Source: Lumbricus rubellus (taxonomy: Eukaryota; Annelida; Clitellata; Crassiclitellata; Lumbricidae). From it: a DNA stretch of 64,000 nucleotides. The notes below the pieces were generated by a model. The model had not been told where the DNA came from. It was given only the letters and a program-made list of their open reading frames with translations, and ran no database searches. Shown piece by piece: positions 1 through 14,000 of this stretch; position 1 is the stretch's first letter; every line of letters begins with the position of its first letter. Location of the stretch: the NCBI GenBank assembly GCA_945859605.1, contig OX243812.1, positions 53,232,093 through 53,296,092 of the forward strand, in the 5' to 3' direction. The position numbers were made by a program, and so were the translations under genes.

Positions 1-730
1 GCGTGTGTTACGACTGCAAGGGAAGACTGCACTTCATCCCATTCAGTAGGCTAGATGTCAAACTTACCGTTGAACTCTGTTACCCAGACTCATTGAGGAC
101 TGCAGGTATGTTCCAACATTTGGTTTTATTTTCCAGCAGGACGGTGCGCCTGCTTGCTCGCACGGCAGGGTTGACTATGCCATCAACTGCAGTAAATTTA
201 TTGGCACAGGTGAATGACCATCAAACTCGCCAGACCTTAACTCTTTTGTTTATTACGACTGGGAACCTATGCTGGAACGATGCAAGACATTTCATTCCAA
301 GTTGGAGAACATTGGCTAACTGAAGGAAGTCTTTCTGCTAATGTGGGATCAGTTGCCGTAGGACTCGATCAACAAGGCCATACTGAGCTTCAAAAAAATA
401 ATTTTATCTCGTATTAAAGCAGGGAATGTACACTCCCATCATACTTTACAATAAACTGTAAAACGGATTCCTGAGGTGGCAGTGAAAGGTGATATTATTT
501 GACATTGAAATCAACAAATGACGTAAATTTTTCCGCGGAAATTCAAAAAAACGGAATTGAAAGTTTAAACAGCTGTAACTTTTGCAAACATGAAAATTTG
601 AAAGTGAAACTTTTAGGGATTGTTGGAAATTCATTCCCCTACAAATTGGGAAATTTTCGTAGAAAAATGTCAATGGGTTGCGAAGATATTGCATTTTTTC
701 CGGTGGGGTATTTTGTTTTGAGCCACCCTG
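1..730 (+). pseudogene. mariner (Tc1/mariner) transposase remnant, 3' part
   Basis: This is a decayed mariner-family transposase. The first frame starts CYDCKGRLHFIP, typical of mariner transposases. From about position 98 the reading moves to another frame with FIFQQDGAPA, then PSNSPDLNSFVYYDWEPMLER (218-280), the region around the third catalytic acidic residue. At least one frameshift and three in-frame stops (215, near 325 and 349) disable it. The 3' end is probably 730, where CCACCCTG is followed by TA; read on the other strand this is the CAGGGTGG-type terminus of many mariners, next to the expected TA target. The 5' half lies outside the window. It is not a UBR5 exon, since no flanking splice sites or UBR5 residues fit. 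Confidence 0.8.
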
Positions 731-1509
731 TATATAAACCTGGATTATTTTCATTTTAATTGTATTTGGGTTTTTATTTAGTACCTTTTTGAACTTTTAG
801 GCATGAATTACAATTTTTTTAATTTTGAGCAATTAATTTTTTATATTTTGTTGTGACTTGCCATTGTTTTTGGACAACAGTGATATTAATGACAAAGTCA
901 TGATGTGTTGCAAGTAATATGAAGATTTACATTGTTTACTCAACTTGGAAAAACTGATGTAATGCATTGTAATTAGCAGATGGTGGTGACATTGTGCTCC
1001 AAGCCGTTATCGTATCTTTTGCTTCAGTTATGGTTTTAGCGTTTTATTCATCCACAGGGAAGGAAGTGAGATTTGCCATAGCCAACCACCAGAAAGCAAG
1101 AAGAGAAAGATGTATGTGATCGCTATTCTTAGCTTAGATAATCCCACAGAGTAATACAAGTAATAAATTGGCGTGTTGGTGTTGAAGGTTAGGAAGCAAC
1201 AATGATTCAAATTTTGTTTGAAACACTGTCAAAAATACAGCTGAATTTTAGAGGCGATTTTACAGGCTTCAGAACTGTGTATCTCCTACTGTCGAGAATG
1301 TTTTCATCATTTATTTCATGAAGGCCCTCAATTTGAATCATTTGTAGTACTTACTTATTTAACCTATGTAGGCTCTTCAAGCTGTGCACAGCTTTTGTTT
1401 CAGTGTTCTCTAACACTGATCTGCTCTATGAATTCTGCATTTCTTTGTTTCTAATTTGCACTGTCTTGTGCTTGTTGTGTGCTGTACTAGCTGTGTTGTG
1501 AAATCTTTA
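731..1509. other. AT-rich non-coding stretch, nothing recognised
   Basis: I see no exon-like ORF with splice sites and no recognisable repeat. It is most simply UBR5 intron sequence, because further UBR5 exons are expected upstream of the window. Confidence 0.5.
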
Positions 1510-1765
1510 TAGGAAGGATGGCTGGTAAAAGTGTTGGGGTGCTCTAAGAATTTCCTGCACCTTCACAGAGTCGGATGGTAGAAGGAGCAGCTTTGGAAAT
1601 TTCATGATTTCTTCACAGAATGTGGTGACAGAAGGGTGGATAACTGGGGTGGCATAAGATATTTTGTAATCCCTCACAGAATGTGGTGGTAGAAGGTTGG
1701 GGTGGCTCAGAAATTTCATACCATTCACTGCATGGGATGATAAGAGGGTGGCTTGGTATGCCAAG
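1510..1765. repeat. degenerate minisatellite, about 58-bp unit, roughly 4 copies
   Basis: Successive units share TCACAGAATGTGGTGGTAGA, then an AAGG..GGGGTGGC block and an AGAAATTTCAT-like block. The ORF on the other strand (1507-1764) only reflects this periodicity. It lies in UBR5 intron sequence upstream of the first visible exon. Confidence 0.65.
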
Positions 1766-1897
1766 CTGAGCTGTGGAATTAATACCTTAGTGCGAGTAAT
1801 ATTTTACATTAACTGCTTCCAATACGAAATTTAGTTAAATGTTTCAGATTCTGCCTTTGTGGTTAATTTTTATATTGTTTCTGTTTCTGTGTGGTAG

Positions 1898-2043
1898 TGA
1901 GCCAAAGGCTGAACCGAAGACTGAACCTGTTCAGCCAAGAACTAGTGAGACTTTTAAGCCGGACATGCCACCACCACCTTCTCCCGCCTCTTCTACTTGC
2001 AGCGATCACAGTGGACCGTCTCTTGTCAGCCCAGCTTCGCTCA
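1898..2043 (+). CDS. UBR5: UBR5 exon 1 of window
   Basis: Acceptor TGGTAG at 1892-1897 and donor GTAAGA at 2044. It encodes a linker with [10 protein letters not shown] and [14 protein letters not shown], matching the conserved PPPSPASTCSD stretch of UBR5. It enters one base into a codon and leaves in phase 1. Confidence 0.88.
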
Positions 2044-5000
2044 GTAAGATTTTCTTTTATCATTTTGGAATAAATATTGTGTCGAGCTATTGAATTTTGG
2101 TAAGAAACTATAGTTGCTAAGGCTGTAGTTTATATCTGTGTTTAGATCAACACACATAGTAGCATTAAATTTAACAAAGCATTTCAAACTCACGAGAACT
2201 AAGACTGAATACATCTTTGCCAAATACAGTTATATGTAATGATTGCAAATTTGAATGTCTAATTTGTAGCAACTCGGTACTGGGATTCATTGATTCATTT
2301 ATTCATTCAATCAAGTATTTAGATGGATGGTTTAAGGTTTGTTAATTCTCTGTTGTGTTTTTCTAGAGAGGAAGAGACAGCCGACATTAACGAACGAGCC
2401 AGAGAAGAAGGATGAAGAGGAGTGGCCGTTGAAAGATGTCGTCTTCATCGAAGACATCAAAACAGTTCCTGTTGGAAAGGTTCTCAAGGCAAGTCATGTT
2501 GAAGAGGCTGGTGTAGATATCAAGAGTAAAATCTATCTATAGCTTGCAGATCTATACAGATATAGAAGAGGTCAGATATATTTGGTGTGTGTCAATACAG
2601 ATATAAATGAGGTCATTTCACTACATTTAGAGCGAACTGTAGGGTATTTTACAGTGGCAATATTAACTCTATATAACGTTCTGATTTATGTGTGTGTTTG
2701 TGTTGGATTTTTCTTTAATGATAAGAGAGCATTTGATGGTGTTATTGAATTTTCGCAACACGGTGTTACCAAGGCAGTCGCCCAGCTAATAGTAGTAATA
2801 ATGACGACAATTTATATGTTGCCGGAACACAGCCATGCCATTAGAAGGGTGCCTAAGTGTGTTTGTTTATCCAAAATGACTTCAATTATTACACAGCCTA
2901 TATCTTTTAAAAGCTTTGCATAAATTAATAACTCACAATTTGGGGTAGTAAATGTTTTATTTATTTCTTAATTGTCACACCTAACTGCTGTTTTAGGTTG
3001 ATGGTGCTTACGCAGTGGTGAAGTTTCAGGGTAAGGACTGCGATCTGCCGCCCATGTCATCTGGCAAGGACGATCCTTCGTCTCTTCTGTCTGACTGTCG
3101 CATCTTGCGCAAGGATGACCTTCAGGTGATCAAAGGGTCAAACGCTCCAAAGGTACCGGACTGCTTCCAGAAGACTCCAAAGAAGATATCCATTCCAGAC
3201 ACTGGACGGATATTGGCTGTGACTGTTGACACTCAAGGTCTGTACATTGCTTGGATGGGCATGTTATATCAGTGCAACGTAATCTTAAATTTTGGAAATA
3301 ACATGTTCCATGGCTGTCTTGTAACATGTTTCGTAATAACTTATACAATGCAGTCAAGGATTGGGTTCTGAGAGGGTGTTTTTTTTAAGCCACAATGACT
3401 TTGTTATCACAGCCTCCATATAATATTCACATCAAAAGACAGTGTTTTTAAAGAGTGTCTAGTGTATTTATCCTTTTTTAAGGATATTCTGTAGTTTTAA
3501 ACCAATTTAGAGCTCACATGGACGCTGTGATATTTTTGTTTTCACTTTACTTCAATCTAGGAAAGTGGAATTTTATTCAATGAATTTGTCATTACAGTTG
3601 TTGATATCACATGTTTTCAGAGCGTGTAAGAACAGTTGACATCACAGCCTGGCAGTTCTTTTGTGAGACATGTTTGCTGATTGGTTAGAGTGTCAACACC
3701 TGGTAACATGAAGCTGTTATGCAAGGATCATGTGCATGTCCTTCGCTTATGTTTGGTCGGGACCATCAGTTGATACATTATCAAATAGTGCCACTTAATA
3801 GATGCATAATAATTATAATTGTCACCTGGCACCGTCAACTCTTGGAGCTCTGGCGACAGTCGCAATGTATCCTCTCCAGTGTTTCCTCTCTCTTTGTCGC
3901 CTCTCTTAGCGCCTTCAAGTTCATACCAGACTTCTCGTGTATTTCTGCCTCCCATGTCATCCATATTATAATTGTGATAATAATTTTGTTGTTTTAGGTA
4001 TCCATCTGGTTAATTGCCAGAGCAATCGTCTGACGTATGTCTACTATAACTTGAGCACCTGCAAGGTCGAACAGGAATGTCTCTTCCCAACTGATGCTCA
4101 GGCTTTCCTGGGAAGGAACGACCGAGACGTTATGTTACACAACTGCGGAGAGGTATGTGTTGGCTGACGAGAAACTATTAATCGTTTAGAATCTTAAAAT
4201 ATAAAGTATGTGCTGAGTGCTCTGGTCCTAAGCCCAGACTGGGTCTTGCACCAAAATATAAAATATCTCATTGATCTCATTCGCTCGCCTCTTTCTGCAT
4301 CTTCTCATCAACTGCTCCGTTCTCTGGACATGTCTGACTTGTTTGTCTCACAAGCTAGGACCACTGTTGCTTATTGGCCCTTGTTATAGATTATTTCTCT
4401 ACTCTGTGTGGTACTCTTCTATTTGGATCGTATCTACATATCTCTGTCTTTGTAAGACATTTAAGATAGATCTGTATACCGACGTTGTTGTGAGTATGGC
4501 CTTAGTGCAGTGAAATTCGTGGGCTACTTTGACTGGTCAATTTTGTAGTTCATACAGTCTGTAGCGGGTTGCTTTAACTGGCATTTTCAAGAGTTAAACT
4601 GTAATAGCGGACATCAATGTTTCCATGTTGGGTATTGGGTTGCTAAAACTTGTTGACATGATTTGTCTATGTAGAATGCAGAGTGTACACTAGATCCTGA
4701 GTTTTCGTATTTCATATTTATTTCGTGTAAATTCTGAATGCAGCCTTGGATGACTTTTTTAATGACCAAAGATTGTTGTCTTGATTCTGAAGCAAACAGC
4801 AAAAGGTTTTTGTTTTTGCTTTTGGGTTACGACAAAAGGTCAAGGTTAGAGATGCAAGTGATTGCTTTTAATTGTATTTTAGTCTGCATTTTTAAAAATA
4901 TTCACTTGCTTTTTAATATTGCTAATATATTTATCTGATTTTGCATACATGTGATGCAATACATGCTGTTTTTGCTAACTGTGTGTTGGTAGCATTTAGC

Positions 5001-8000
5001 TCCAGTCATCCTCAGAGATGGCAATGGAGCCATATATCCGATGGCCAAAGACTGTCTTGATGGAATTCGAGATCCTTTGTGGCTTGATATGGTTCCACTT
5101 CACAGCCTTGGAATGGGCATTCAGTCACTGCCGAATGTTGCTCCAACATCAAAGAACAGGGTGGCTGTTGTTGCCCTTGTTCTTGAGGTACCTTTTATGC
5201 TTACTGAAAGCACTTTCAAGTCATGTAACTACTCTGCACTGGACAAAACAGTGTGCATACTGCTAAATATGTTTAGATAATACCAAGGGGACTTGCTAAT
5301 GCACAGTTGTCAGGAAACATACCTTATAAAAAGCGGGTCCAAAGAGTGTTGTCAATGGCAAAGAAACAATTTTGGGGGGGAGAGAGTTTCCATTGGATGC
5401 CTATGTCACATTATGTAAACTGTGAATTCACACTGTGGATTACTAAAATTGTTTTCAAGTTCTGTTAGAAATTAGGAGAAATTTCATCAAGTATTCAGTG
5501 GTGATCCAATTATGCAATATCATGTAGTGTAATTACTCATGTAATATGTGGTTAATTTTCGTGTAACAGCCTCAGCCGTTGATTCCGCTGATTCTTCGAA
5601 CCGATGTGGAGAAGGTGAAAAGTCTCGTGTCATCGATTGAGAATGAAGAGAGTAAGTGTCTGCTTCATTGTCAATATTCTCCTCAAGTGGCAGGTTTGTA
5701 GTGCTCAGTGCACTGATGTTGATTGCTGTTTTTGACACATTGACCGCCTACACGCCATGTTAAATGACTGGCTGTACTACGAGTTAACTCAGTGGTGGCC
5801 AACCTGCGGCACGCGTGCCACTTGTGGCACGCCGGCCTATGATGAGTGGCACGGAGGACCATGATATGTTTGAAAAATATTTATGCTAGCTCTGCTAGTT
5901 TTAATTGTTATCTCTTAGGTCGAATCTTAGGCGCCTCAGCATCTCCGTAGCTGCAGTGACCAGAGGTGAGGTCAATTAACCCTGACAGCTGCAGACGGAT
6001 GCAGCACAGATCAGCTCCAAGCGGACTGAGGCTGACGGTCAAAGTCCACTTTCTCCACAGCGTAATTCTGCCATTCGGAGATAAGAATTTGGGTTCTCTC
6101 CTCCCTCCCCCCAGTAGGGTTGCAAGATCAGACAAAGGAAGACACTGCCTGATCTTCTCAAATAGGTTTCTGTTATTGGCTACCGGCATGTCTTTAGCAT
6201 TGCTTGCTGATTGCAGCAAGACAGCTATATTCCTCAAGAAAGTATGAAGAAAGCATTGTCTTGCAGGAGTTTGGTGTAAATTTGAAAGAACAGCAGTTTA
6301 GAAGAAAAGTAAGATTACTTTTACTCTGCGAAAGTCATCCAAATTCTGTTTGTCTGCTGTGTACTGTAACAGTTGTGGTATGTAAATAATTAGTGTTGAA
6401 CGTCACTTCAACAAGTTACATGTGGACTCTAATGAAAACTACCGCACTGGGTCAGCTATCAGAACTAATTTCTCCAGCTTTTAGGCAGAACAGTAAATTG
6501 TTGTCAGAAAAAAGGGATCAATTGATATTGACGGTCAAATTTATAAAATTAATATGAGTTAAGTCTGATATCAGCATGAAGGAAAAACTTAATCTGATGG
6601 TTAATAATGGCTTTGTCAAGTTTTTTTAAAGGTTCAGGTGACAGCTAGGTGTGCCCAAAATTAAAGCAATAATAATGAGTAACTTTTCCCCTGAACGCAA
6701 CATGACCATGAGACCCAGTAGGCTACTTAATTGGAGTAAGAAAGAATCATTATTTTTGTTTAGCTAGTCATGAACTAACGCTGTGCTTACACCGAATCTG
6801 CATAGTTACTTTATGTATGTGCATATTTCATATTGGAACAGGTCACAATGCCTCTTTTGGTATAGGCTATATTATGTGGTGGCACGCGGACGGTACGCGT
6901 GATTTTTTGTGGCACACTATGTACGAAAGGTTGGCCACCACTGAGTTAACTCGTAGTAGGCGGTCAACGTGTTAATGCCAAGCTGTAGTATGTAAAGACC
7001 TATGTATGACACTGAAGGAAGTTCTAGTAAATGGGTGTAGTTTGTGGCTCCTTTTAATAGTTTAATGTAAAATGGTTTGGGAGACTTTGCTGTTAGAAAA
7101 TGATGTATGTCTAATATGTAGACTGCACCAAAGGTTTGTGTTTCAGATGTTATTCTAATCATAGCTTAAAGCGTGCTGTTATTTTTAAATTGCTTCCTGT
7201 AGGCTTTTATGGTGGTTTTCCAGTGAAAAAACTAGCCTGAAAAAGGTGAAGATCTAGAAATATTAAATTACTTTGACAATATTGCAGTTCTGTTATTTGT
7301 GAAATTGAATTTTTATGTTGAGTGCAATTTCATATTTTCGATGATATTTCAGTTTATTTTGTTTATGCCAGAAAGTATATTGTAAGTTTTTGGTATAATT
7401 TGCAGATGCAAACATACGAGAGAAGGGCATTGACAGTTTGTTGGCAGAACGCTGTGACGGCAATCGTAACATAATCCACACATGTGTTGCCATGTGTGCA
7501 CCATTGACGAACAAAGATAACGAAACGGGTAATTATATTATAGATTTTGATGCATAGTGACTCCTAAGCAACTGATACTTGTGAGTTGTAGTGGTTTGAA
7601 AACTAAGACTTTCATTTTAGAATGAACAATTTACTACAAAAATAGAATGCAGGCCTGGATTTTTGACAAATGTTTTATATAAAGATTATTGTGGCTTGTA
7701 TGCATTGATCAAATTTATTTTGACATTTGCAATGTCTGGAATCTACTAAACAGACAAAATTTTATCTGACCTAACCTATAAAATAATCCGCCACGGGGCA
7801 ACCTGTGCCAGTCCCAAGCCTGGAAAAAGGAGGAGGGTTGGTTGGTAGGGTGCAGATACTACCAGCTGTAAAAAGAAAAACACGACAGAAATCAATCGCA
7901 TGACTTCACACACACAAGAGAAAGGATGCCGGCTCGGACGATGCCCGGATGAACAAGGTCCGCGTCCCCAGCTGGGTAACCGGGGCTGGGTCGAAAAATT

Positions 8001-11000
8001 GGATACTGGAAAGATAAAAGTAGCCAAAGACATTCTGAAGATCGGCACGTGGAATGTGCAGACGCTAAACAGCAGCGGAAAATTGGAACTGCTAAGGAAA
8101 GAGATTGAGCCCTACAATTGTGACATCTTGGGAATAGCGGAAATGAGATGGACTGGAACTGGGGAGATGAATGGAGGCGAGGTCATATGGTCGGGCGAGG
8201 AGAAAAATCACCGCAAGGGAGTGGGCTTCCTACTCAACAGAAAAGCCAAGGAAGCGCTGCTGGGCTACAACCCAGTGAGCGGTAGGATCATCGCAGCAAG
8301 GTTTCGAGGAACACCGCTCAACATCGCAGTGGTTCAGATATACGCACCTACTGCGGATAGTACAGAAGAATGCATAGAAGATTTCTACGAAAGTCTAGAG
8401 AAAACGCTAAAGGAACTGCCGAAGAAAGACATAAAGATAATTATGGGTGATTGGAATGCAAAGGTTGGAAAAGACAACAGAGGCTGGGAAACAATCATGG
8501 GAAGATATGGATATGGAGAAAGGAACGATAGAGGAGAGAGACTCCTTGAGTTCGCTACAAAACACGACTTATACATCACCAACACAAGGTTCGAACAAAG
8601 AGATTGCAGGAAATGGACATGGCTGGCCCCAGATGGGAAACACACAAATATGATAGACCTAATATGGGTGGAGAGGAGATGGAAGACAGCAATACGAAAC
8701 TGCAGGACATACCAGGGAGCAGACATCTCATCAGATCATAGCCTGGTAACGGCTAAATTTGAGGCGCGACTAAAGAGACAGGGAAAGCGGAAGAAATACG
8801 AGCCACAATTGGATATGGAGGCACTGAGGGACGGGGAAGTACAGGAAGCATACTGCAGAGAACTAGAGAAAAAGCTTGAAAATCAGGACAAGGAAGGAGA
8901 GGAGGAAGATTTGAACATCAAAACTAACAACGTGAATAGAGCCATACAACAAGCCATGGAGGCCACAGTACCAAAGGGAGAAAAACGGAACAAACCATGG
9001 ATCACCAACCACACACTGGAACTGGCCAGGCAGAAGCTGGAAATAAAACAGAAACGAATGGAATCAGACGAGAGAGCCCTAGAATACAGAAGTCAATGCA
9101 ACAGGGTCAGAAGAGCAGCACGAAGCGACAAGGAAAGGTGGCTGAAAGAACAGCACAAGGCCATAGAAGAACTATCAGGGAACAGCAGATGCAGACAAAC
9201 GTACCAACTAACAAAGAAACTGAATAGAAAATGGAAACCAAGGCGGACGGTAATAGCAGACAAGAACGGAAACATCTTACAGGATAACGAAGAAATAAAG
9301 AAGAGATGGACCGAATACTGCAGTGAACTATATCAGGAAGGCGAGAACAGCAGCGACGAGATCATTAAAGAACTTGACGAGATAACACCCCATCCGAGGA
9401 TGATGAGGAGGATGATATCCTTCTAGCGGAGGTAGAAGCGGCCGTGAACAAATTAAAAAGCTATAAGGCGCCAGGAACGGACCGAATCACAGGAGAAGCC
9501 ATAAAAGCAGGAGGAGAAACACTAATCAAAAGAATCCACAACATCTGCAGCCAGGCATGGAGAGAGGGAAAGATCCCAGAAGAGTGGACACGCTCGATTA
9601 TAGTAACAATCCCAAAGAAAGGAAACCTATCAGAGTGTAGCAACTATAGAACAATAGCGCTGATGAACCACATGAGCAAGGTGCTAATGATGATCCTCCT
9701 AGAACGACTAAAATCACAGGTGGAGGAACACCTATCCGAGGAACAAGCAGGATTTAGAAAAGACCGAAACACAATACAACAGATATTGATCCTGAGACTG
9801 ATAGCTGAAAAAGCGAAAAGAAAAGGAAAGCTGGTGCACAACTGCTTCGTAGATTTCCAGAAAGCGTTCGATTCGGTGAGACATGATGTACTACAGGCGG
9901 TGCTCAAATCTTTTGGAGTGGGAAGAAGACTGACACAGATGATTAAATATGCGTGCGAAGAGGCGAAATCGGCGGTCAGAGTGAGCGGAGAGATTGGTGA
10001 GTGGTTCAACATCTCAATAGGCACAAAGCAAGGAGATCCCATCTCACCGACAGAATTCATCACATACTTGGAAAGAGTGATGGAGAAAATCAAAAACAAG
10101 AGAACAGGAATCGCAATTCATGGCACCAGAGTAAACAACCTGATATTCGCAGATGACGTGGACCTGATAGAAGAAGACATTGACAACATACAGGAAAATG
10201 TGGAAACTTTGCAAAAGGAAGGGAAAGCGGCAGGTCTAAGAATCAACATCAGCAAGACAAAGACAATGACATTCGGGAGGAGGGAGAGTACGAAGGTGGT
10301 GGAGGTGGACGGAGAGAGCCTAGAGAACGTAGAGGAATTTGTATATCTGGGAAGCCTGCTGACTTGGGACAACGACTGTGGGAAGGAGATAAAGAGAAGA
10401 ATAGCGAAAGCAGCAGGAGCAATGGCGGGTTTCGGAAGTATCTGGAGGAGCCGAGAGATTAGTATACAGACAAAGATAAAGATCATCAAAACATGCATAT
10501 TCAGTGTACTGTTATATGCATGTGAAACATGGACGCTACGCAAGCATGACAAAGACAAACTATTAGCATTCGAGATGAGATGCTACAGAAGGACATTACG
10601 CATCAGATGGCAGAGGAAGATAACGAACAAAGAAGTACGCAAAAGAGTGAAAAACACCAGAAACATCATACAGCAAATAATGGAAAGGAAGCTCAATTTC
10701 TTCGGACATGTATGCAGGATGAACAACAACCGACTAGTAAAGCAGACCATATTCGGAATGATCGATGGTACGCGAATCAGAGGAAGACCAAGTAGAGAAT
10801 GGTTGGACGATGTAAGGGATTGGTGTGGCATGGACATACACGGACTCAGTCTAATAGCACAGGAGAAGAGTAAATGGAGAAAAACAGTGAAACTTGCGAT
10901 TGACACCAACGGGTGTTGAACCCACGGATGATGATGATGATGAACCTATAAAATTGTGTTGATATGACCTAACCTGTTTTTGTGCTGATCTGGCCTAATT

Positions 11001-14000
11001 TTGTGTTGATCTGATGTGACTTGACTTGCTGTTGACCTGACCTGATTTTCTACTGACATGACCTGACCTGATTCTGTGTTGATCTGCTATGTATGACCTG
11101 ACCTGATTTTTCTGCTGACATGACCTGACCTGATTCTGTGTTGATCTGCTATGTATGACCTGACCTGATTTTTCTGCTGATCTGACCTGATTCTGTGTTG
11201 ATCTGCTATGTATGACCTGACCTGATTTTTCTGCTGATCTTACCCGAATTTCTAGAGATCAACCCAGCCGGCAGTGGATCCTTTGACTGTGCCCTTGACA
11301 CTATCAATCCAGCCGACGTGCTGGCCACCATCCACACGCGGGCCACTGACCAGCTGGAGCGTCACACGTCGAGGAGCCTCGGCCTGCGCGAGATGATGCG
11401 CTGCGCATCGTCAGCGGCACGCGCTGTCAGCGGACTAGACACTCGGGATCCAGACCGTGAGGAAATTGTCATTTCTACTTTGTCTTGGCCGCCAGATCCG
11501 CAGGAACATATCAATCTGTGTAATGTTTTCAAATTAACATTTGCAACGCTCTTTAGCTGCTGGTGATGAAAGCTTTGCTTTGTCGTGCCCCCGTTTCTTG
11601 GGGTTACGCTGATTACTACGACTTCATTATTACGGCTTCGCTTGGCTGTCTATGAAGGCGGAAGCCGACGCCATTTTGATTACGCACTGAAGCTGTTTGT
11701 TCAGCTCTTTGGTCTTCACTGTGGTTACAGCTAGATATTTCAAGCATGCTCTCGATATCTGATGAATTATGTCTTAGGTTTTCTTGCTGCAAGAATAGTA
11801 TTCTGTGTACACATTAGAGGACTAACTAACTGATTGTAATGTGGAAGCGTATTGTCAGATTTCATGATCAGAGTTTGTATTGTGTAGCTATGTGCAAGTA
11901 TTTTGTTCATTTAGTGAATTTTGAACTACAATTTTAGCATGACTTAATTAAATCATGCTCATCTCGAGCATGTCTTCTGCTGTTGTGTCTTCTGGCTGTC
12001 CAATCAAGGGCTGAAATAGAAATACTTAGTTTACTGTACAGTGTATAATTTGTGCTTCTGGCCTGTTAATTAAGACACTTTCACAAGATCGTAAATGATT
12101 CTGCCTGAAATGAAGTAATTGCCTTTTAATCTCTTATGATCCTACTACAGTAGCCATTTCGATACTTGATTCCTGTGTTTGTGCTTGTTTTCTGTCTGAT
12201 TCTTCCATATTTATAAGTACTGTTAGTCCAGTAAGTTTTTTTTAACTTCTAGATTTTCACTTGTTCTAAAATTGTTTGAAGTTGATTTAAGAACTTTGGC
12301 ATTTGAAGAATTGCATTTGTGGTATGTCTTTTTCTTTCACCTCCCTACAATCCCCATTAATCATTTCTTCCAAGTCATTTCCCTAGCATTTATCCATTAC
12401 TAACCTTTATTTGCTTCATCTATATTGCTAATGAAAATAATAGCATTGCTTAGAACTGTTGTTAATGAGCATCAGCATTTTGGTAGCTCTAGTTTGACTT
12501 AAGATTTGTCTCAGATAATTTTACTGCTTTTCTAATCGCATCTTTTTGAAATCTTTTGCAGTTGGTTATAAGGAGAGTTGGAAATTTATATATTCAATTT
12601 AAGTTTTGAAAATTCTGTCACCAGTGGCAAGGTAACAGTAATAATTACTGGCTCTGTAACATGGCCATGCCGTTACAAAGATGCCTTAATCCAGTGTACA
12701 TTGTTGGATCTTTGGTCATCCTTCCAGACTCAAGTGAAACTTTTATTTTATATTCATGTAATAGCAAGACCAGATGACACACTGTAGCTGGGTAACAGTA
12801 AATGGTGACTTCAACTGAACTGAGATCAGTTTTAAAGCATTCTTTTTTTGCTGTACTCATTGTTATGTCAATCTCACAGTGGAAGCTGTGTGTGTTCACA
12901 GTCTTGTTAAGTGTGATGCAAAGAAAAGATTGTATTGTATTGTGTATGTGATTTTAAAGATCTATGTAGCTGGTCGCTTGAAAACATATCAACCAAGATG
13001 TTCTTTTATAGTCCAGCAATTAATGGCCGATTGCAGTGGCTTTTCATTTTGGATAAGTGGATTGAAGTACAATTAAATATTCAGAATTCGCACATCATAC
13101 CCTCGTGTATTTTTCTTTAGTTAGTTTGAAACAAAACATTCAGGATTCACAGAGCAAAGCTTTTTTAAATTTGTGAAGTCTCATATTCTTTTCATAGTTT
13201 TTAGGCGTTTGCTTGCAAGTGCTGTGGTAGTCTGACTTTTGGTCGGTACTTTTAGATGTGCTAATTTAACGGTGTTATTTGATCTGTTCTGTTCTGGTCT
13301 GAGTGAGGAGTGCATTTGTTTTTGGCAGGTGGAACTGGTGCGGGTCTGTCACGCACAACGGCAAGCACTTCGCTTCCCAATCCTGGTCTGGTGGGGCAGG
13401 CATCGACAAGTGGCGCTCCACCCGGATACCCATTGCCACCATCGGCAAAAGCGGAGGAGAAAGATCGCAAGTCAAATGCGATTCAGATCCTGAAGCTGCT
13501 ATGCGAGACACCTTTGCTGCAGGTCCATCTTCTCGACTTGCTGAAGGCTCGGTAAGCGCTAGGCTGAGTGGTGCTTACATTTGTAAAGAACAACAGATGT
13601 CTGTATTTAATTGACTGTAAAGTGGTTTGTCAGGGTTTATGTCTGTTGGGAAATATTTCGTTGTAAGAACATTGAGGAAATCTTTCGTATGTATTTTGCA
13701 GACCTCTGTCTATTGGTGCTTTGTCACTAGAACAACTTTGATAAACACAAACACTCATATATCTGTTTGTACATTAGAATAATACGTTCGTATGATGTTG
13801 TGCCTTAGGAATGCCGAGGGCTGCACTCCATTTATGCAGGCGATCTGTTCTCGTGCATATCCTGCGGCTCTCTACATCCTGGACACGGCTCGGCGTATTG
13901 CAACGAAAGACCAGCAGGACATTGACCGTGACCTTCTCATGCTGATGCTCTATCCTTCTGGCTCAAGTCTTGACAACTCGCCGTTGCACGTCCTATGTTG

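Larger units (their letters stand above)
7785..10942 (+). mobile_element. RTE-like non-LTR retrotransposon (LINE), nearly full length
   Basis: The 3.16-kb element is flanked by perfect 12-bp target duplications AACCTATAAAAT (7773-7784 and 10943-10954). It carries an APE-type endonuclease, then a reverse transcriptase, then a short (GAT)n tail (10927-10942). Size, single APE-RT organisation and microsatellite tail fit the RTE clade. The coding region is broken only by one frameshift, so insertion is recent. It sits in the sense orientation in UBR5 intron 7, at the edge of a local minisatellite (10955-11250). Confidence 0.9.

Noticed and set aside
3..323. ORF at the window start taken as a UBR5 exon
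   Set aside because: Its residues and those of the neighbouring frame match mariner transposase, not UBR5, and the apparent GTATG donor at 106 is by chance.
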